A model generated the notes under the pieces. That model was not told where the DNA came from, ran no database searches, and saw nothing but the letters and a program-made list of their open reading frames with translations. Below are positions 27,031 through 34,947 of a DNA stretch of 64,000 nucleotides, in pieces (position 1 is the first letter of the stretch; every line of letters begins with the position of its first letter). Position numbers and translations under genes: made by a program. The stretch comes from Streptomyces sp. 1222.5. GTDB lineage: Bacteria; Actinomycetota; Actinomycetes; Streptomycetales; Streptomycetaceae. The DNA lies in the NCBI RefSeq assembly GCF_900105245.1, contig NZ_FNSZ01000001.1, positions 62,001 to 126,000 of the forward strand. The letters are read 5' to 3'.

Positions 27031-27060
27031 CCTGTACAGTTACCGGAGATTAGTACTAAA

Positions 27061-27410
27061 TAGCCCAAACTGGATTGCGACGCGCCGCTGTTTCCGAACG
27101 CACGAAGCACCCATCCCCATGGGGGGGTGGGGCCTTCCACTGCCGGCTCCCAGGGTGAAGTCCGCATGCTGGTTGCTTCACCCGGCGAATCGGCGGTGCG
27201 GCGCGGGGTAGCGCGCTGATTGCAGCTTGGGTACACCGCAGGTGCTTGATTCCCGATACAGAGATTTCACGGGTCGAGGCTTTTCACGCACGCGTCGCTC
27301 GGCCGGCACGTGGACAGGCGGTCGGTGGCCTGCGCGGCAGCTATGCGAACTCTTCCGCTGGAGACACGTGGTGCAGCCCGGAGGTCAGTTCTCGACCAGC
27401 CGAGTCGAAT
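27061..27410. other. Gene-free interval, probable tnpB tail debris
   Basis: No intact gene. The plus strand at about 27310-27410 (frame giving MRTLPLETRGAARRSV, LDQPSRISALQGGE) weakly resembles the Arg/Pro-rich end of TnpB proteins just before an IS200/IS605 right end, consistent with the orphan end that follows. Confidence 0.3.
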
Positions 27411-27444
27411 ATCGGCCCTTCAGGGCGGGGAGCGGAAGTCAATC
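27411..27444 (+). mobile_element. Orphan IS200/IS605 right end
   Basis: GCCC-TTCA-GGGC hairpin followed by GGGGAGCGGAAGTCAATC. The flank AGCGGAAGTCAATC is identical to the right end of the IS605-type element at 56657-56688. No transposase gene remains beside it. The stop codon of the beta-helix gene (27439-27441, minus strand) lies inside this end. Confidence 0.65.
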
Positions 27445-29010
27445 GAGATCGCACCCTGCCTGTTCGCTGCGGGGATCGGCCGGCGGGAGGGGGGCTTGGG
27501 GGGTGGTCGTGGTCGGCTGGGAAGGCGCAGGGGCAGTGGTCGTGTGGACCAGGCTCGTACTGAAGTTGGTAGACGAGGTCTGCGCCGGAGGGGTTGCGGT
27601 CGGCGAGGAGGAGTCTGGGGAGGCCTGGGTTGTGGCCGTGGACGGGGTCTGCATCGGGCACGGACCGATGCACGGGGGCGGGCCGGTGGGTCTCTCCGGC
27701 TGGGATGTCTCGCTTGTGCGGCGCGTGTCGATGCAGTCGACGAACTTCACGTAGTTTGCAGGGCCGAGGCCGTCTGCGACCACGAAGTCGCTCGTCGAGT
27801 GGTTGCGGAGCAGGCACATGTCGTAACGGGCGACGGATGCAGGGGTGGTGCGGGTGGGTGCCCGATATTCGTGGCGCCCCACCAACTGGCAGGACTCGTA
27901 GCGAATCAGCGGCCCCCTCGCCCCCACTGTGTAGCGGTGCGGGCGGACGTCTGCGGAGAAGTCCTTGAAGGCGAAGGCGGTGTCGTCGCAGTCGTTGAAG
28001 TGGACCGTGCCGCCGTTCCACGCACAGTCGATGACCATGACGTCGGGGTCGCGTACCTCGAAGCGGATGTCCTCGGCGTGGAACCGCTGTACCGAGTCGT
28101 GGTGCTGGGGGACGGGGAAGCGGAAGAACGTGCTGGTGGTGCCGTATTCCGGGGTGCTTGCGGGCCGTTTGCCGGTGATGATGTAGGAGCCTCCCCGGCA
28201 GGCGATCGATCCTCCGTAGGGGAACTCCAGGAAGTTGCCCCACTCGTACTCGACCTTCATGTCGTTGAGCCAGTAGTTGAGGAACTGGTCCTGGTCGTTC
28301 GGTTCGGTCTGTCCGCTGCGGGTGAGTCCCGAGTACAAAAAGGCCCGGCGATAGCTGCCTCCGACCCGGCAGGCCTCCCAGCGCATCTCCGAGTTGGTGT
28401 CGGTGCCGCTCAGGGCAAGTCCGTACTCCCACTCCCCCGCCCACTGGCATTCCGAGAACCGGTAGTCCTGCGCCTGCCCGGTCGAGTAGGAGCGGAAGAA
28501 GGAGGCACCCGGCGTGGCCGAGCGGAACTGGATGCGCTCGAAGGAGATGTTCGACCAGACGTCCTGGTTGCGGCAGAGGTACGAGCCGGCTCCGGCACTC
28601 GGCCGGAAGATCAGGGTCGTCATGCGTTTGCCGGCCCCGGCGTAGCGCAGGCCGCTCGCGGGCCGGGGCGGCGCGACGCCGTTGAGCAGGGCGTGCGGGC
28701 GGGTGATGAGGAAGTCGCCGGCGGGGATCTCGATGACGACACGGCCGACTCCGCCGGAGACGCCTGCGGCGGCGAATGCGTAGGCGACTTCGAATGCCCC
28801 GCTGTCGTCGGTCCGTCCGTCTCCCACCGCGCCGAGGTCTTTCACATTGACGACGGTCTCCAGCTTGCGACTGCAGTGTCTGCTTCGAGTGCGGGCACCG
28901 GCCACGGCTGCACCGGAGGCGGACAGGGCTGCTGTCGCCATTGCCAATGTTCCGCCACGCAGAAGGTGGCGACGGCTGAGGTGGGAGGTTCCACCGTCCG
29001 ACACTGTCAT
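27439..29010 (-). CDS. Tat-exported right-handed beta-helix protein
   Basis: A 523-residue exported protein, ATG behind GAAAGGGGGCAATT. The signal is Tat type (SRRHLLRGG at about 12-20). The body starts VVNVKDLGAVGDGRTDDSGAF, the classic opening of pectate-lyase-superfamily/glycoside hydrolase beta-helices, and continues with repeated short strands. The last ~100 residues are a Thr/Pro/Ser-rich low-complexity tail. In this locus it probably trims or modifies the exopolysaccharide outside the cell. The C-terminus ends inside an orphan IS605 end, so the native tail may be altered. Confidence 0.82.
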   Translation of the reverse strand: MTVSDGGTSHLSRRHLLRGGTLAMATAALSASGAAVAGARTRSRHCSRKLETVVNVKDLGAVGDGRTDDSGAFEVAYAFAAAGVSGGVGRVVIEIPAGDFLITRPHALLNGVAPPRPASGLRYAGAGKRMTTLIFRPSAGAGSYLCRNQDVWSNISFERIQFRSATPGASFFRSYSTGQAQDYRFSECQWAGEWEYGLALSGTDTNSEMRWEACRVGGSYRRAFLYSGLTRSGQTEPNDQDQFLNYWLNDMKVEYEWGNFLEFPYGGSIACRGGSYIITGKRPASTPEYGTTSTFFRFPVPQHHDSVQRFHAEDIRFEVRDPDVMVIDCAWNGGTVHFNDCDDTAFAFKDFSADVRPHRYTVGARGPLIRYESCQLVGRHEYRAPTRTTPASVARYDMCLLRNHSTSDFVVADGLGPANYVKFVDCIDTRRTSETSQPERPTGPPPCIGPCPMQTPSTATTQASPDSSSPTATPPAQTSSTNFSTSLVHTTTAPAPSQPTTTTPQAPLPPADPRSEQAGCDLD

Positions 29011-29050
29011 AATTGCCCCCTTTCCATAGGTTTCCCCTATAAGGAGGAGA

Positions 29051-29752
29051 ATGAGCGAGTTCGCTGAGGTGCTCAGGCAGTTTTCGACGGCGCAGAAGCC
29101 TGCGAAGGGGGCGTCGGTCTACACCCTGTTCGTGAACCGGCCGGCCGGCCGTCTGCTGGCCGCCGTGGCCTACCGGATCGGAGCTACCCCGAATCAACTG
29201 ACGTTGCTGGGCGCAATGTTCACCTTCCCCGCACTGGCCATGGTGGCCCTGGTGCCGCCCGGCTGGGTGATGTCCGTGTGTGTCTGCGCGGCCCTTGCCA
29301 CGGGGTTCGCGCTGGACTCTGCGGACGGGCAGCTCGCCCGCCGGCAGCGCTCGGGAAGCCCTTCGGGCGAGTGGCTCGACCATGTGCTGGACTGCGGCAA
29401 GATCGTCACCCTCCATCTCGTGGTCCTGGTGGCGTTCTACCGGTTCTTCGCTCTGCCCAGCCCGGTATTCCTGCTGGCGCCCATGGCCTTCGAGCTCGCC
29501 TCTGTGGTGATCTTCTTCGCCGGGATTCTGACGGAGAAGCTCAAGCGGCGAACGGCGGCGGACGGCACGGCTGCCCCGTCTCCAGCTCTGCGGTCGCTGC
29601 TGCTTTTGCCGGTCGACTACGGCGTGACCTGCCTCAGCTTCCTATTCCTGGGAAGCCAGCACGTCTTCCTTTCCCTTTACTGCACGCTGCTGGTGGCCCA
29701 TCTCCTGTTCATGGCCGCCTTCCTGGTCAAGTGGTTCCGCGAGCTTTGCTGA
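29051..29752 (+). CDS. CDP-alcohol phosphatidyltransferase family protein
   Basis: A 233-residue membrane enzyme, ATG behind AAGGAGGAGA. The family signature D-x2-DG-x2-AR-x8-G-x3-D-x3-D is complete: DSADGQLARRQRSGSPSGEW then LDHVLD. About six helices surround it. It would transfer a phospho-alcohol from a CDP-linked donor to an acceptor alcohol. Beside a cytidylyltransferase and a glycan assembly locus, it may build a phospho-alcohol-decorated glycan or its lipid anchor rather than a bulk phospholipid. Its 3' end overlaps the convergent cytidylyltransferase gene by 111 nt. Confidence 0.88.
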   Translation: MSEFAEVLRQFSTAQKPAKGASVYTLFVNRPAGRLLAAVAYRIGATPNQLTLLGAMFTFPALAMVALVPPGWVMSVCVCAALATGFALDSADGQLARRQRSGSPSGEWLDHVLDCGKIVTLHLVVLVAFYRFFALPSPVFLLAPMAFELASVVIFFAGILTEKLKRRTAADGTAAPSPALRSLLLLPVDYGVTCLSFLFLGSQHVFLSLYCTLLVAHLLFMAAFLVKWFRELC

Positions 29753-30196
29753 GGGAATCCCCGGCCGCCTGGCTGGGGAGAGCATCTCCAGAGCTCCGCG
29801 CAGGAGCGTGCTGGAGGTGTGCGCGGTGTAGGTGAAGTAGACGACGTCGACCCCGACCTGGGCGAAGCGCCGTTCGAGCGCCAGCCACTTGGGGGTTCCC
29901 CGCCAGTCGTCGCCCTTGAAGACGACGTGGAAGCCGATCCGCTTCCACGTCTCCAGCTTGTCGTCCACCGATTCGACGACGACGTCGTCGACGCAGCGCA
30001 GGCTGCCGACGATGTCCAGGCGCTCGGCGAGCGGTACGATCGGCCGTCGGCCTTTGAGCTGCATGGTCAGTTCGTCGGAGGAGACTCCCGCGATGAGACG
30101 GTCGCAGTGCCGGCGCGCCTGGCGGAGGATGTTGAGGTGTCCGACGTGGAACAGGTCGTAGACGCCGGGGGCGAATCCGATGCGGGCGGTCTTCAC
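29642..30196 (-). CDS. Cytidylyltransferase (glycerol-3-phosphate cytidylyltransferase-like)
   Basis: A 184-residue enzyme, GTG 30196 overlapping the beta-propeller gene's stop by 4 nt. The nucleotidyltransferase motif GVYDLFHVGHLNILRQAR (HxGH) and KGDDWRGTPKW match TagD/ECT-like enzymes that make CDP-alcohols from CTP and a phospho-alcohol. The usual RTxGISTT motif is replaced by TAHTSSTLLRG. The final ~45 residues are antisense to the CDP-alcohol transferase gene and may be non-essential. The likely product is the donor for that neighbouring enzyme; the alcohol is unknown. Confidence 0.85.
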   Translation of the reverse strand: MKTARIGFAPGVYDLFHVGHLNILRQARRHCDRLIAGVSSDELTMQLKGRRPIVPLAERLDIVGSLRCVDDVVVESVDDKLETWKRIGFHVVFKGDDWRGTPKWLALERRFAQVGVDVVYFTYTAHTSSTLLRGALEMLSPARRPGIPSAKLAEPLDQEGGHEQEMGHQQRAVKGKEDVLASQE

Positions 30197-31737
30197 TCTG
30201 CGCTCCCCGTCCGGGCGTCGGTTTTGGTGGGCACGGCCACGCTCAGCGGCGCGGATTTCGGTGACGTGTTCGTCCCGTCCGTCACGTCGAGCCTGTAGGT
30301 GTGGCGCGTACCGGCGGGCACGACGTCGGTGTAGCTCATCCAGGGCCGGTGCCAGTACGTGGACGACTTGTGCTGCTGTGAAACGAGGCGTCCGTCGCGG
30401 TAGAGCCGGTAGGTGAGCGACGCGTCGTCGCGGTCCCACGACGTCTGCCAGCGGACGGTGGCCTTTCCGGGGCTCGCGGTGGCCAGGGAAAGGGCGGGAA
30501 CCTGTGGCGCTGCGGTGTCGGGGCCGGCCCCGAAGCGGGTCAGGCCCTGCTGGGGCCGGTCGTTGACTTTGGTGAACTCGCCGCCGACCCACAGGACGCC
30601 ACGCTCGACGGTCAGGGCGCGAGGGCCGAGATCCTCCCCGATTCCCTCGTTGGTGTCGGGAAACCAGTGCAGGATCGTTCGGTTGTCCGGTGACTGGGCC
30701 AGCAGGTGCTGCCGGTCGTTGCGTTCGGGGAAGCCGCCCGGTGTGCCGCTGCAGTCGTGGGCGTGCGAGGCGCTGTAGAGAACGCCTCTGTAGGCCAGGA
30801 CGACCTGCGTGGCTCCGGCGCAGTCGTCCCGCCACAGCATGGTGTCGTCGGAGAGACGGCCCGCGATCCGGCCGTCGAAGATGCCCGGTCCGCGGCCCTC
30901 GGCGCCGACGTAGAGGCGGGTGGCGTCGTGCGCGATCGACTTCACCACCGACCCGGGCGGCAACCAGTGGGGGTAGGAGTGCGCCGTGGCGCCGGTGGTG
31001 GAGTTCAGGGCAGCGAGCGAGTGGGTCTGCCGGCCGTTGATGCGCTCGAAGTCGCCGCCGACGTAGATTCTGCCGCGGGCCGGCACCACTGACAGGGCAC
31101 GTACCGGAGCATCGATGTCCGCTGCGAACGGCAGCAGGGCGCCCTGGGGGCTCAGCGCGGCGATCCGGTTCCTGGTGTGACCGCTGACCAGGTGGAAGTC
31201 GCCGCCGAGGTACACCGCACGGTCCGTGGTGGCGATCGCCCGGACGGTCGCGGACACCGTCGGGTGGAAGTCCTTGCGCAGCGAGCAGTCGGCCGTGTTC
31301 AGGGCAACAGCGCTCGCCACGCCGGTGGTCCCGACCCGATCGAAGGAGCCGCCGGCATACAGGACGCGACCGTCCGGTGAGGCCTTGAGGGCACGTACGG
31401 TCGCTGTATCCCCGGTGAACGAGGGTGCGCAGGGCAGCAGGGCACCTGTCGTGGCGTCGAATGCGGCGAAGTTGCGGCGCCGGACCTCCTTCTCGCCCGG
31501 TGCGGCGCCCGGCGGCCGGACCGAGTCGAACGTTCCCCCGACGTAGACGACATTGCCCGTGGAGGCCAGCGCCCAGACGATGCCGTTCGTCTGCCATGTG
31601 GCCAGCGGGTCGGCGGTGAACGACACCTTGGGCGCTCCGTTGGCCGGCGCGGCGAAGGCGGTGTCGAGCAGGGCGGGGCAGAGCAGGGTGGTGGCGACGG
31701 CCGTGGCGGCCACTGTCGTCGGAATTCTCAAGCGCAA
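30193..31737 (-). CDS. Secreted beta-propeller protein with C-terminal fibronectin type III domain
   Basis: About 514 residues from TTG 31737, chosen because it places a good signal peptide (PTTVAATAVATTLLCPALLDTAFA) at the N-terminus; the frame is open to 31956 but that part overlaps the flippase gene. The body has repeated blades such as VYVGGTFDSV, VLYAGGSFDRVG, VYLGGDFHLV, IYVGGDFERINGRQ and LWVGGEFTKVNDRPQQG. The last ~95 residues (VRWQTSWDRDDASLTYRLYR) are an FnIII domain. A glycan- or surface-binding role is inferred from its place in the locus. Confidence 0.8.
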   Translation of the reverse strand: MRLRIPTTVAATAVATTLLCPALLDTAFAAPANGAPKVSFTADPLATWQTNGIVWALASTGNVVYVGGTFDSVRPPGAAPGEKEVRRRNFAAFDATTGALLPCAPSFTGDTATVRALKASPDGRVLYAGGSFDRVGTTGVASAVALNTADCSLRKDFHPTVSATVRAIATTDRAVYLGGDFHLVSGHTRNRIAALSPQGALLPFAADIDAPVRALSVVPARGRIYVGGDFERINGRQTHSLAALNSTTGATAHSYPHWLPPGSVVKSIAHDATRLYVGAEGRGPGIFDGRIAGRLSDDTMLWRDDCAGATQVVLAYRGVLYSASHAHDCSGTPGGFPERNDRQHLLAQSPDNRTILHWFPDTNEGIGEDLGPRALTVERGVLWVGGEFTKVNDRPQQGLTRFGAGPDTAAPQVPALSLATASPGKATVRWQTSWDRDDASLTYRLYRDGRLVSQQHKSSTYWHRPWMSYTDVVPAGTRHTYRLDVTDGTNTSPKSAPLSVAVPTKTDARTGSAE

Positions 31738-31825
31738 GGGAACCCCCGGGGATGGCAGTGGTCTAGGGCGGTGCGCGGGGAATGACCCGGGGCTCGTCCA
31801 GCCCCGGGTTGTGGGTTGTCCGGTC

Positions 31826-33364
31826 TCATGCGGTGCGACGGCGGAGTACTCCGACCAGCCCGGCCACTCCCAGCAATGTCCGATAAAACCACAAACTAGG
31901 ACCAAATAGGCACAACCCGAGGACCAGCCCGACGGCGAGTCCTGACGGTGTGTCACCGCCCAGCAGGCGGGCGGCGGCCACTCCCACCGCGACTAGAAGA
32001 CCGATAACGAGGGCGACGGTGTACCCGCGATCGACCGTCGTGAAGCCGAGGCACCGACGGATGAGCACAGCCGACGCGACGTTCTCCACGATGATGGCCG
32101 CCCCCCAGGACACCGCCGCACCCAGGACTCCCCACACCGGCACGGCCAGCACCCCGACGGTCAGCTGCACCGTGAACGCTGCGGCGGTGATGGCGAGATG
32201 CCAGGTGCTTCTGCCCGCCATGAGAAGGACGCTCTGAGCGTTGCCGACCGCGACGTTGATCATCGCAGCCACACACAGCACGACCAGCGCGGGTCCCCCT
32301 TTGACGAACTCCGGGCCGAAGACTGAAAGGAACGTACGGGGAAAGCCCGTGATGAGGATGAACAACGGCCAGGAGAAGAGCACGACCCAACAGGTCGAGA
32401 CGCGGTGCAGCTGACGTGCCTCGGCAGCCTGGCCGACGGCGAGCAGCCGACTGATCTGGGGCGCCGCGGCGAGCCGGACAGCGAGCTGGATCAGGGTGCC
32501 GGCGGTGACGACACGGCCGATGGCGGTGTAGACACCCGCCTCGGTGCCAGTGGCCAGCGCGGACAGCAGAATGACACCGACCCAGATCGCGCTGATGTCG
32601 AAGACGGACGAGATCGCGCGGGGTGCGGCGAAGCTCCAAAAGACGCGCCACGGCACGGCTTCGTGCATCGCCGAGTGCGCTGTGCCTCGTTCGGCACGGC
32701 AGCGGCGCAGGGCCAGCCAGGCAGCCGCGGTGCCGGCCCCCGCCGGCAGCAGCCACGCGGCCGCCAGGGCGAGCATGCTCTGGGAGTAGTACGCCAGAAG
32801 CACCGCGATCAGCACCCGCAGCGCCGGCTTGCCGATCTGCTCCACGCCGACGAACGGCACCACCGTGCCGTGGCCCTGGGTGGCGCCGAGGAGGACCAGA
32901 CCGACGGTGGCGACGGGCAGGAACAGCCCGAAAAGCCGGATCAGGGTGACGGCGTCGGCAGGTCGCAGGCCGGGCAGGAGCGTGGTGGCGACGGAAGGGA
33001 CGAGCAGCAGAGGCAACGCAGCCGCAGTGGCGGCCACGGCCGCCGGGACAACCGCCGTGCGCAGCAGACCGCCCACCGAGCGGCCGCCGTTGAGCGCAAG
33101 GTCGCGGGAGACGAAGCGGACCAGCCCGGTGTCGGCACCGAGCTTGCAGGCGTTGCTGAGAATGGTGAAGCAGGCCACGCCGGTGAATACCGCCCCTGCG
33201 CCCTGGGCTCCCAGGGCGCGGGTGATCAGGCTGACGAAGACGAACGCGCAGACGGCGCTCGTCGCGGAGCCCGCCACACCCCACCATCCGCCCCGGGCGG
33301 CAGCCGCCACCCCGCTCGGGGCCTTGTCCCCGGCAAGGGCGGGGGGAGCTTGGGAGGCGGTCAT
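31826..33364 (-). CDS. Polysaccharide flippase (Wzx-like, MOP superfamily)
   Basis: A 512-residue membrane protein with about 12-14 helices, beginning after a short cytoplasmic head with GGWWGVAGSATSAVCAFVFV and FTILSNACKLGADTGLVRF, patterns of the oligosaccharidyl-lipid flippases. It should move the lipid-linked repeat unit across the membrane. ATG 33364 overlaps the copolymerase stop (ATGA), so the two are coupled. 88 nt separate it from the beta-propeller gene start. Confidence 0.9.
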   Translation of the reverse strand: MTASQAPPALAGDKAPSGVAAAARGGWWGVAGSATSAVCAFVFVSLITRALGAQGAGAVFTGVACFTILSNACKLGADTGLVRFVSRDLALNGGRSVGGLLRTAVVPAAVAATAAALPLLLVPSVATTLLPGLRPADAVTLIRLFGLFLPVATVGLVLLGATQGHGTVVPFVGVEQIGKPALRVLIAVLLAYYSQSMLALAAAWLLPAGAGTAAAWLALRRCRAERGTAHSAMHEAVPWRVFWSFAAPRAISSVFDISAIWVGVILLSALATGTEAGVYTAIGRVVTAGTLIQLAVRLAAAPQISRLLAVGQAAEARQLHRVSTCWVVLFSWPLFILITGFPRTFLSVFGPEFVKGGPALVVLCVAAMINVAVGNAQSVLLMAGRSTWHLAITAAAFTVQLTVGVLAVPVWGVLGAAVSWGAAIIVENVASAVLIRRCLGFTTVDRGYTVALVIGLLVAVGVAAARLLGGDTPSGLAVGLVLGLCLFGPSLWFYRTLLGVAGLVGVLRRRTA

Positions 33365-34947
33365 CCGCGGGAGGCCGCGAGTGAGTCGTCCTGCGCGGGA
33401 AGTTCCACGGGCAGCACGGCCGGCTCCACTGCAGGACGGCGCCCGAAGGGGCGCAGCACGGCCTCAAGACGCCGGCGCCGACGGCCGGAGTCCGCCACGG
33501 CGCCCAGGAACGTGGCACCCGAGCACCCGATCAGCTCGCGCACCCGCTTGAGGTCCTCGCGCAGGGTGACGTCGAGGCGGGTGACGAGCAGGACGCCGTC
33601 GATGCGCTGGGCCACCGCCAGGGCGTCGGCGTGCTCCAGCATCGGCCGGGTGACGACGACCGCGGTGCAGGATCCGGCCTCGGGCAGCACCCGCTGGACG
33701 GCGGCGGACACACCCCCGCGGCCGTGCTCGCCGGCACCGCCGCTGGAACACCAGGCGAAACTCCCAGCCGTGCCTGCATCGATGCGAAGACTCCCCTGCC
33801 GCACAGACCTTTCGGCGGGCGTGCGGTTGCCGTCCTTGAGAAGCGGCAGGCTGGCCGCGAGACCGCGGGTGTCGGGGTCAGCGTCCACCACAAGCACGTC
33901 GTCCCCGCACTCGGCGAGGGCCGCAGCCAGGTTCACGGCCACCTCCGCGGCTGCGGCGCCGCGCCGCGGAGCGACGACGAGGAAGCGGCCGGCGCCGGCC
34001 GGGAACCGGGTGCCGCGCAGGCGGTAGGCCAGGGCGCGGTAGGACTCCGACCGCTGACCGCTGGTGTGACCGACCGTCAGCAGAGCGTCGTCCATGGGGG
34101 CTGGCGGCAGCAGGCCGAGGACCGGGGCCTGCAGCACGGCGCGTACGTCTTCCACCGACCGGACGCGGTCATCGAGTGCCGCGCGCAGCCAGGCCAGCAG
34201 AAGGCCGAGGCCGAGGCCGCAGAGCAGTCCGAGCGCGAGCAGGGTGGCCCAGCCGGGCCCCGAGGGCGCAGTGGGGACGCTGCCGCCGCGGACGATGTCG
34301 CCGCCGGTGGTGTCGCGGGAGGTGATCTCGAAGGCGCGCTTGTGCAGGGCGTCGAGGGTGCTCCGGGTGGTGGCGTCCGTGGCCCCCTCGTCGTTCTCCT
34401 TTTCCTTGGCCGCCTGGCGGGTCACGGCGGAGATCTGTTCCTTCACCCTGCGGGCGGTCCGCTGCACAGCGGCCTCGTTGCGGCTCTTGCGGTCGGCCAG
34501 GTACGCGTCGGCGAGGGCATTGGCGCCGCGGGCCGCATGCTGGGGGCTGGCGGCGGTGAACTCGAAGCGGAGAACCTGGGACTTCGGCGGATTGGTGATC
34601 CGCAGGTGTTGCTCGAGCGCGCCCGCCCGGCTCGCGGGCTGCCCCAGGGCGCGTGCCGCACGGACGGCTACTGCGGCGCTGCCGGCGATCTGCTGCTCGG
34701 TCCCCATGCTGACCTGGTTGTCGGCAGCCACGCTGACCGTGTCGAAGGGATCGGCGGTGGAGCGTACGAGAACCTCGCTCGTGGAGGTGTAGGTGTGGGC
34801 GCCGGACAAGGCCAGGCCCGCCCCGCCGAGGAGCCCCACCATGACCCCGGAGGCGATCACCGCACGGTGACGCAGAAGACGGCGCAGTTGGTCGCGCATC
34901 TGGTCCGGCTCGTCGTACGGGCCGTCGAAGTGATGGGGGCCGGTCAC
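33361..34947 (-). CDS. Wzz/BY-kinase-like polysaccharide copolymerase
   Basis: A 528-residue protein, GTG 34947 behind AGGAGG, overlapping the upstream gene's stop (GTGA). Two membrane helices (about 32-55, VIASGVMVGLLGGAGLAL; and about 232-255, LLALGLLCGLGLGLLLAW) bracket an extracytoplasmic helical domain, as in chain-length regulators. The cytoplasmic part resembles bacterial tyrosine kinases (VLVVDADPDTRGLAASLPLL is the Walker A' region) but the Walker A loop is degenerate (APRRGAAAAEVA) and there is no Tyr-rich tail. Likely controls chain length; kinase activity is doubtful. Confidence 0.85.
   Translation of the reverse strand: MTGPHHFDGPYDEPDQMRDQLRRLLRHRAVIASGVMVGLLGGAGLALSGAHTYTSTSEVLVRSTADPFDTVSVAADNQVSMGTEQQIAGSAAVAVRAARALGQPASRAGALEQHLRITNPPKSQVLRFEFTAASPQHAARGANALADAYLADRKSRNEAAVQRTARRVKEQISAVTRQAAKEKENDEGATDATTRSTLDALHKRAFEITSRDTTGGDIVRGGSVPTAPSGPGWATLLALGLLCGLGLGLLLAWLRAALDDRVRSVEDVRAVLQAPVLGLLPPAPMDDALLTVGHTSGQRSESYRALAYRLRGTRFPAGAGRFLVVAPRRGAAAAEVAVNLAAALAECGDDVLVVDADPDTRGLAASLPLLKDGNRTPAERSVRQGSLRIDAGTAGSFAWCSSGGAGEHGRGGVSAAVQRVLPEAGSCTAVVVTRPMLEHADALAVAQRIDGVLLVTRLDVTLREDLKRVRELIGCSGATFLGAVADSGRRRRRLEAVLRPFGRRPAVEPAVLPVELPAQDDSLAASRG

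Noticed and set aside
27310..29067. Long plus-strand open frame of 585 codons
   Set aside because: It mirrors the beta-helix gene, is very Gly/Val/Arg-rich, and has no recognisable domain.
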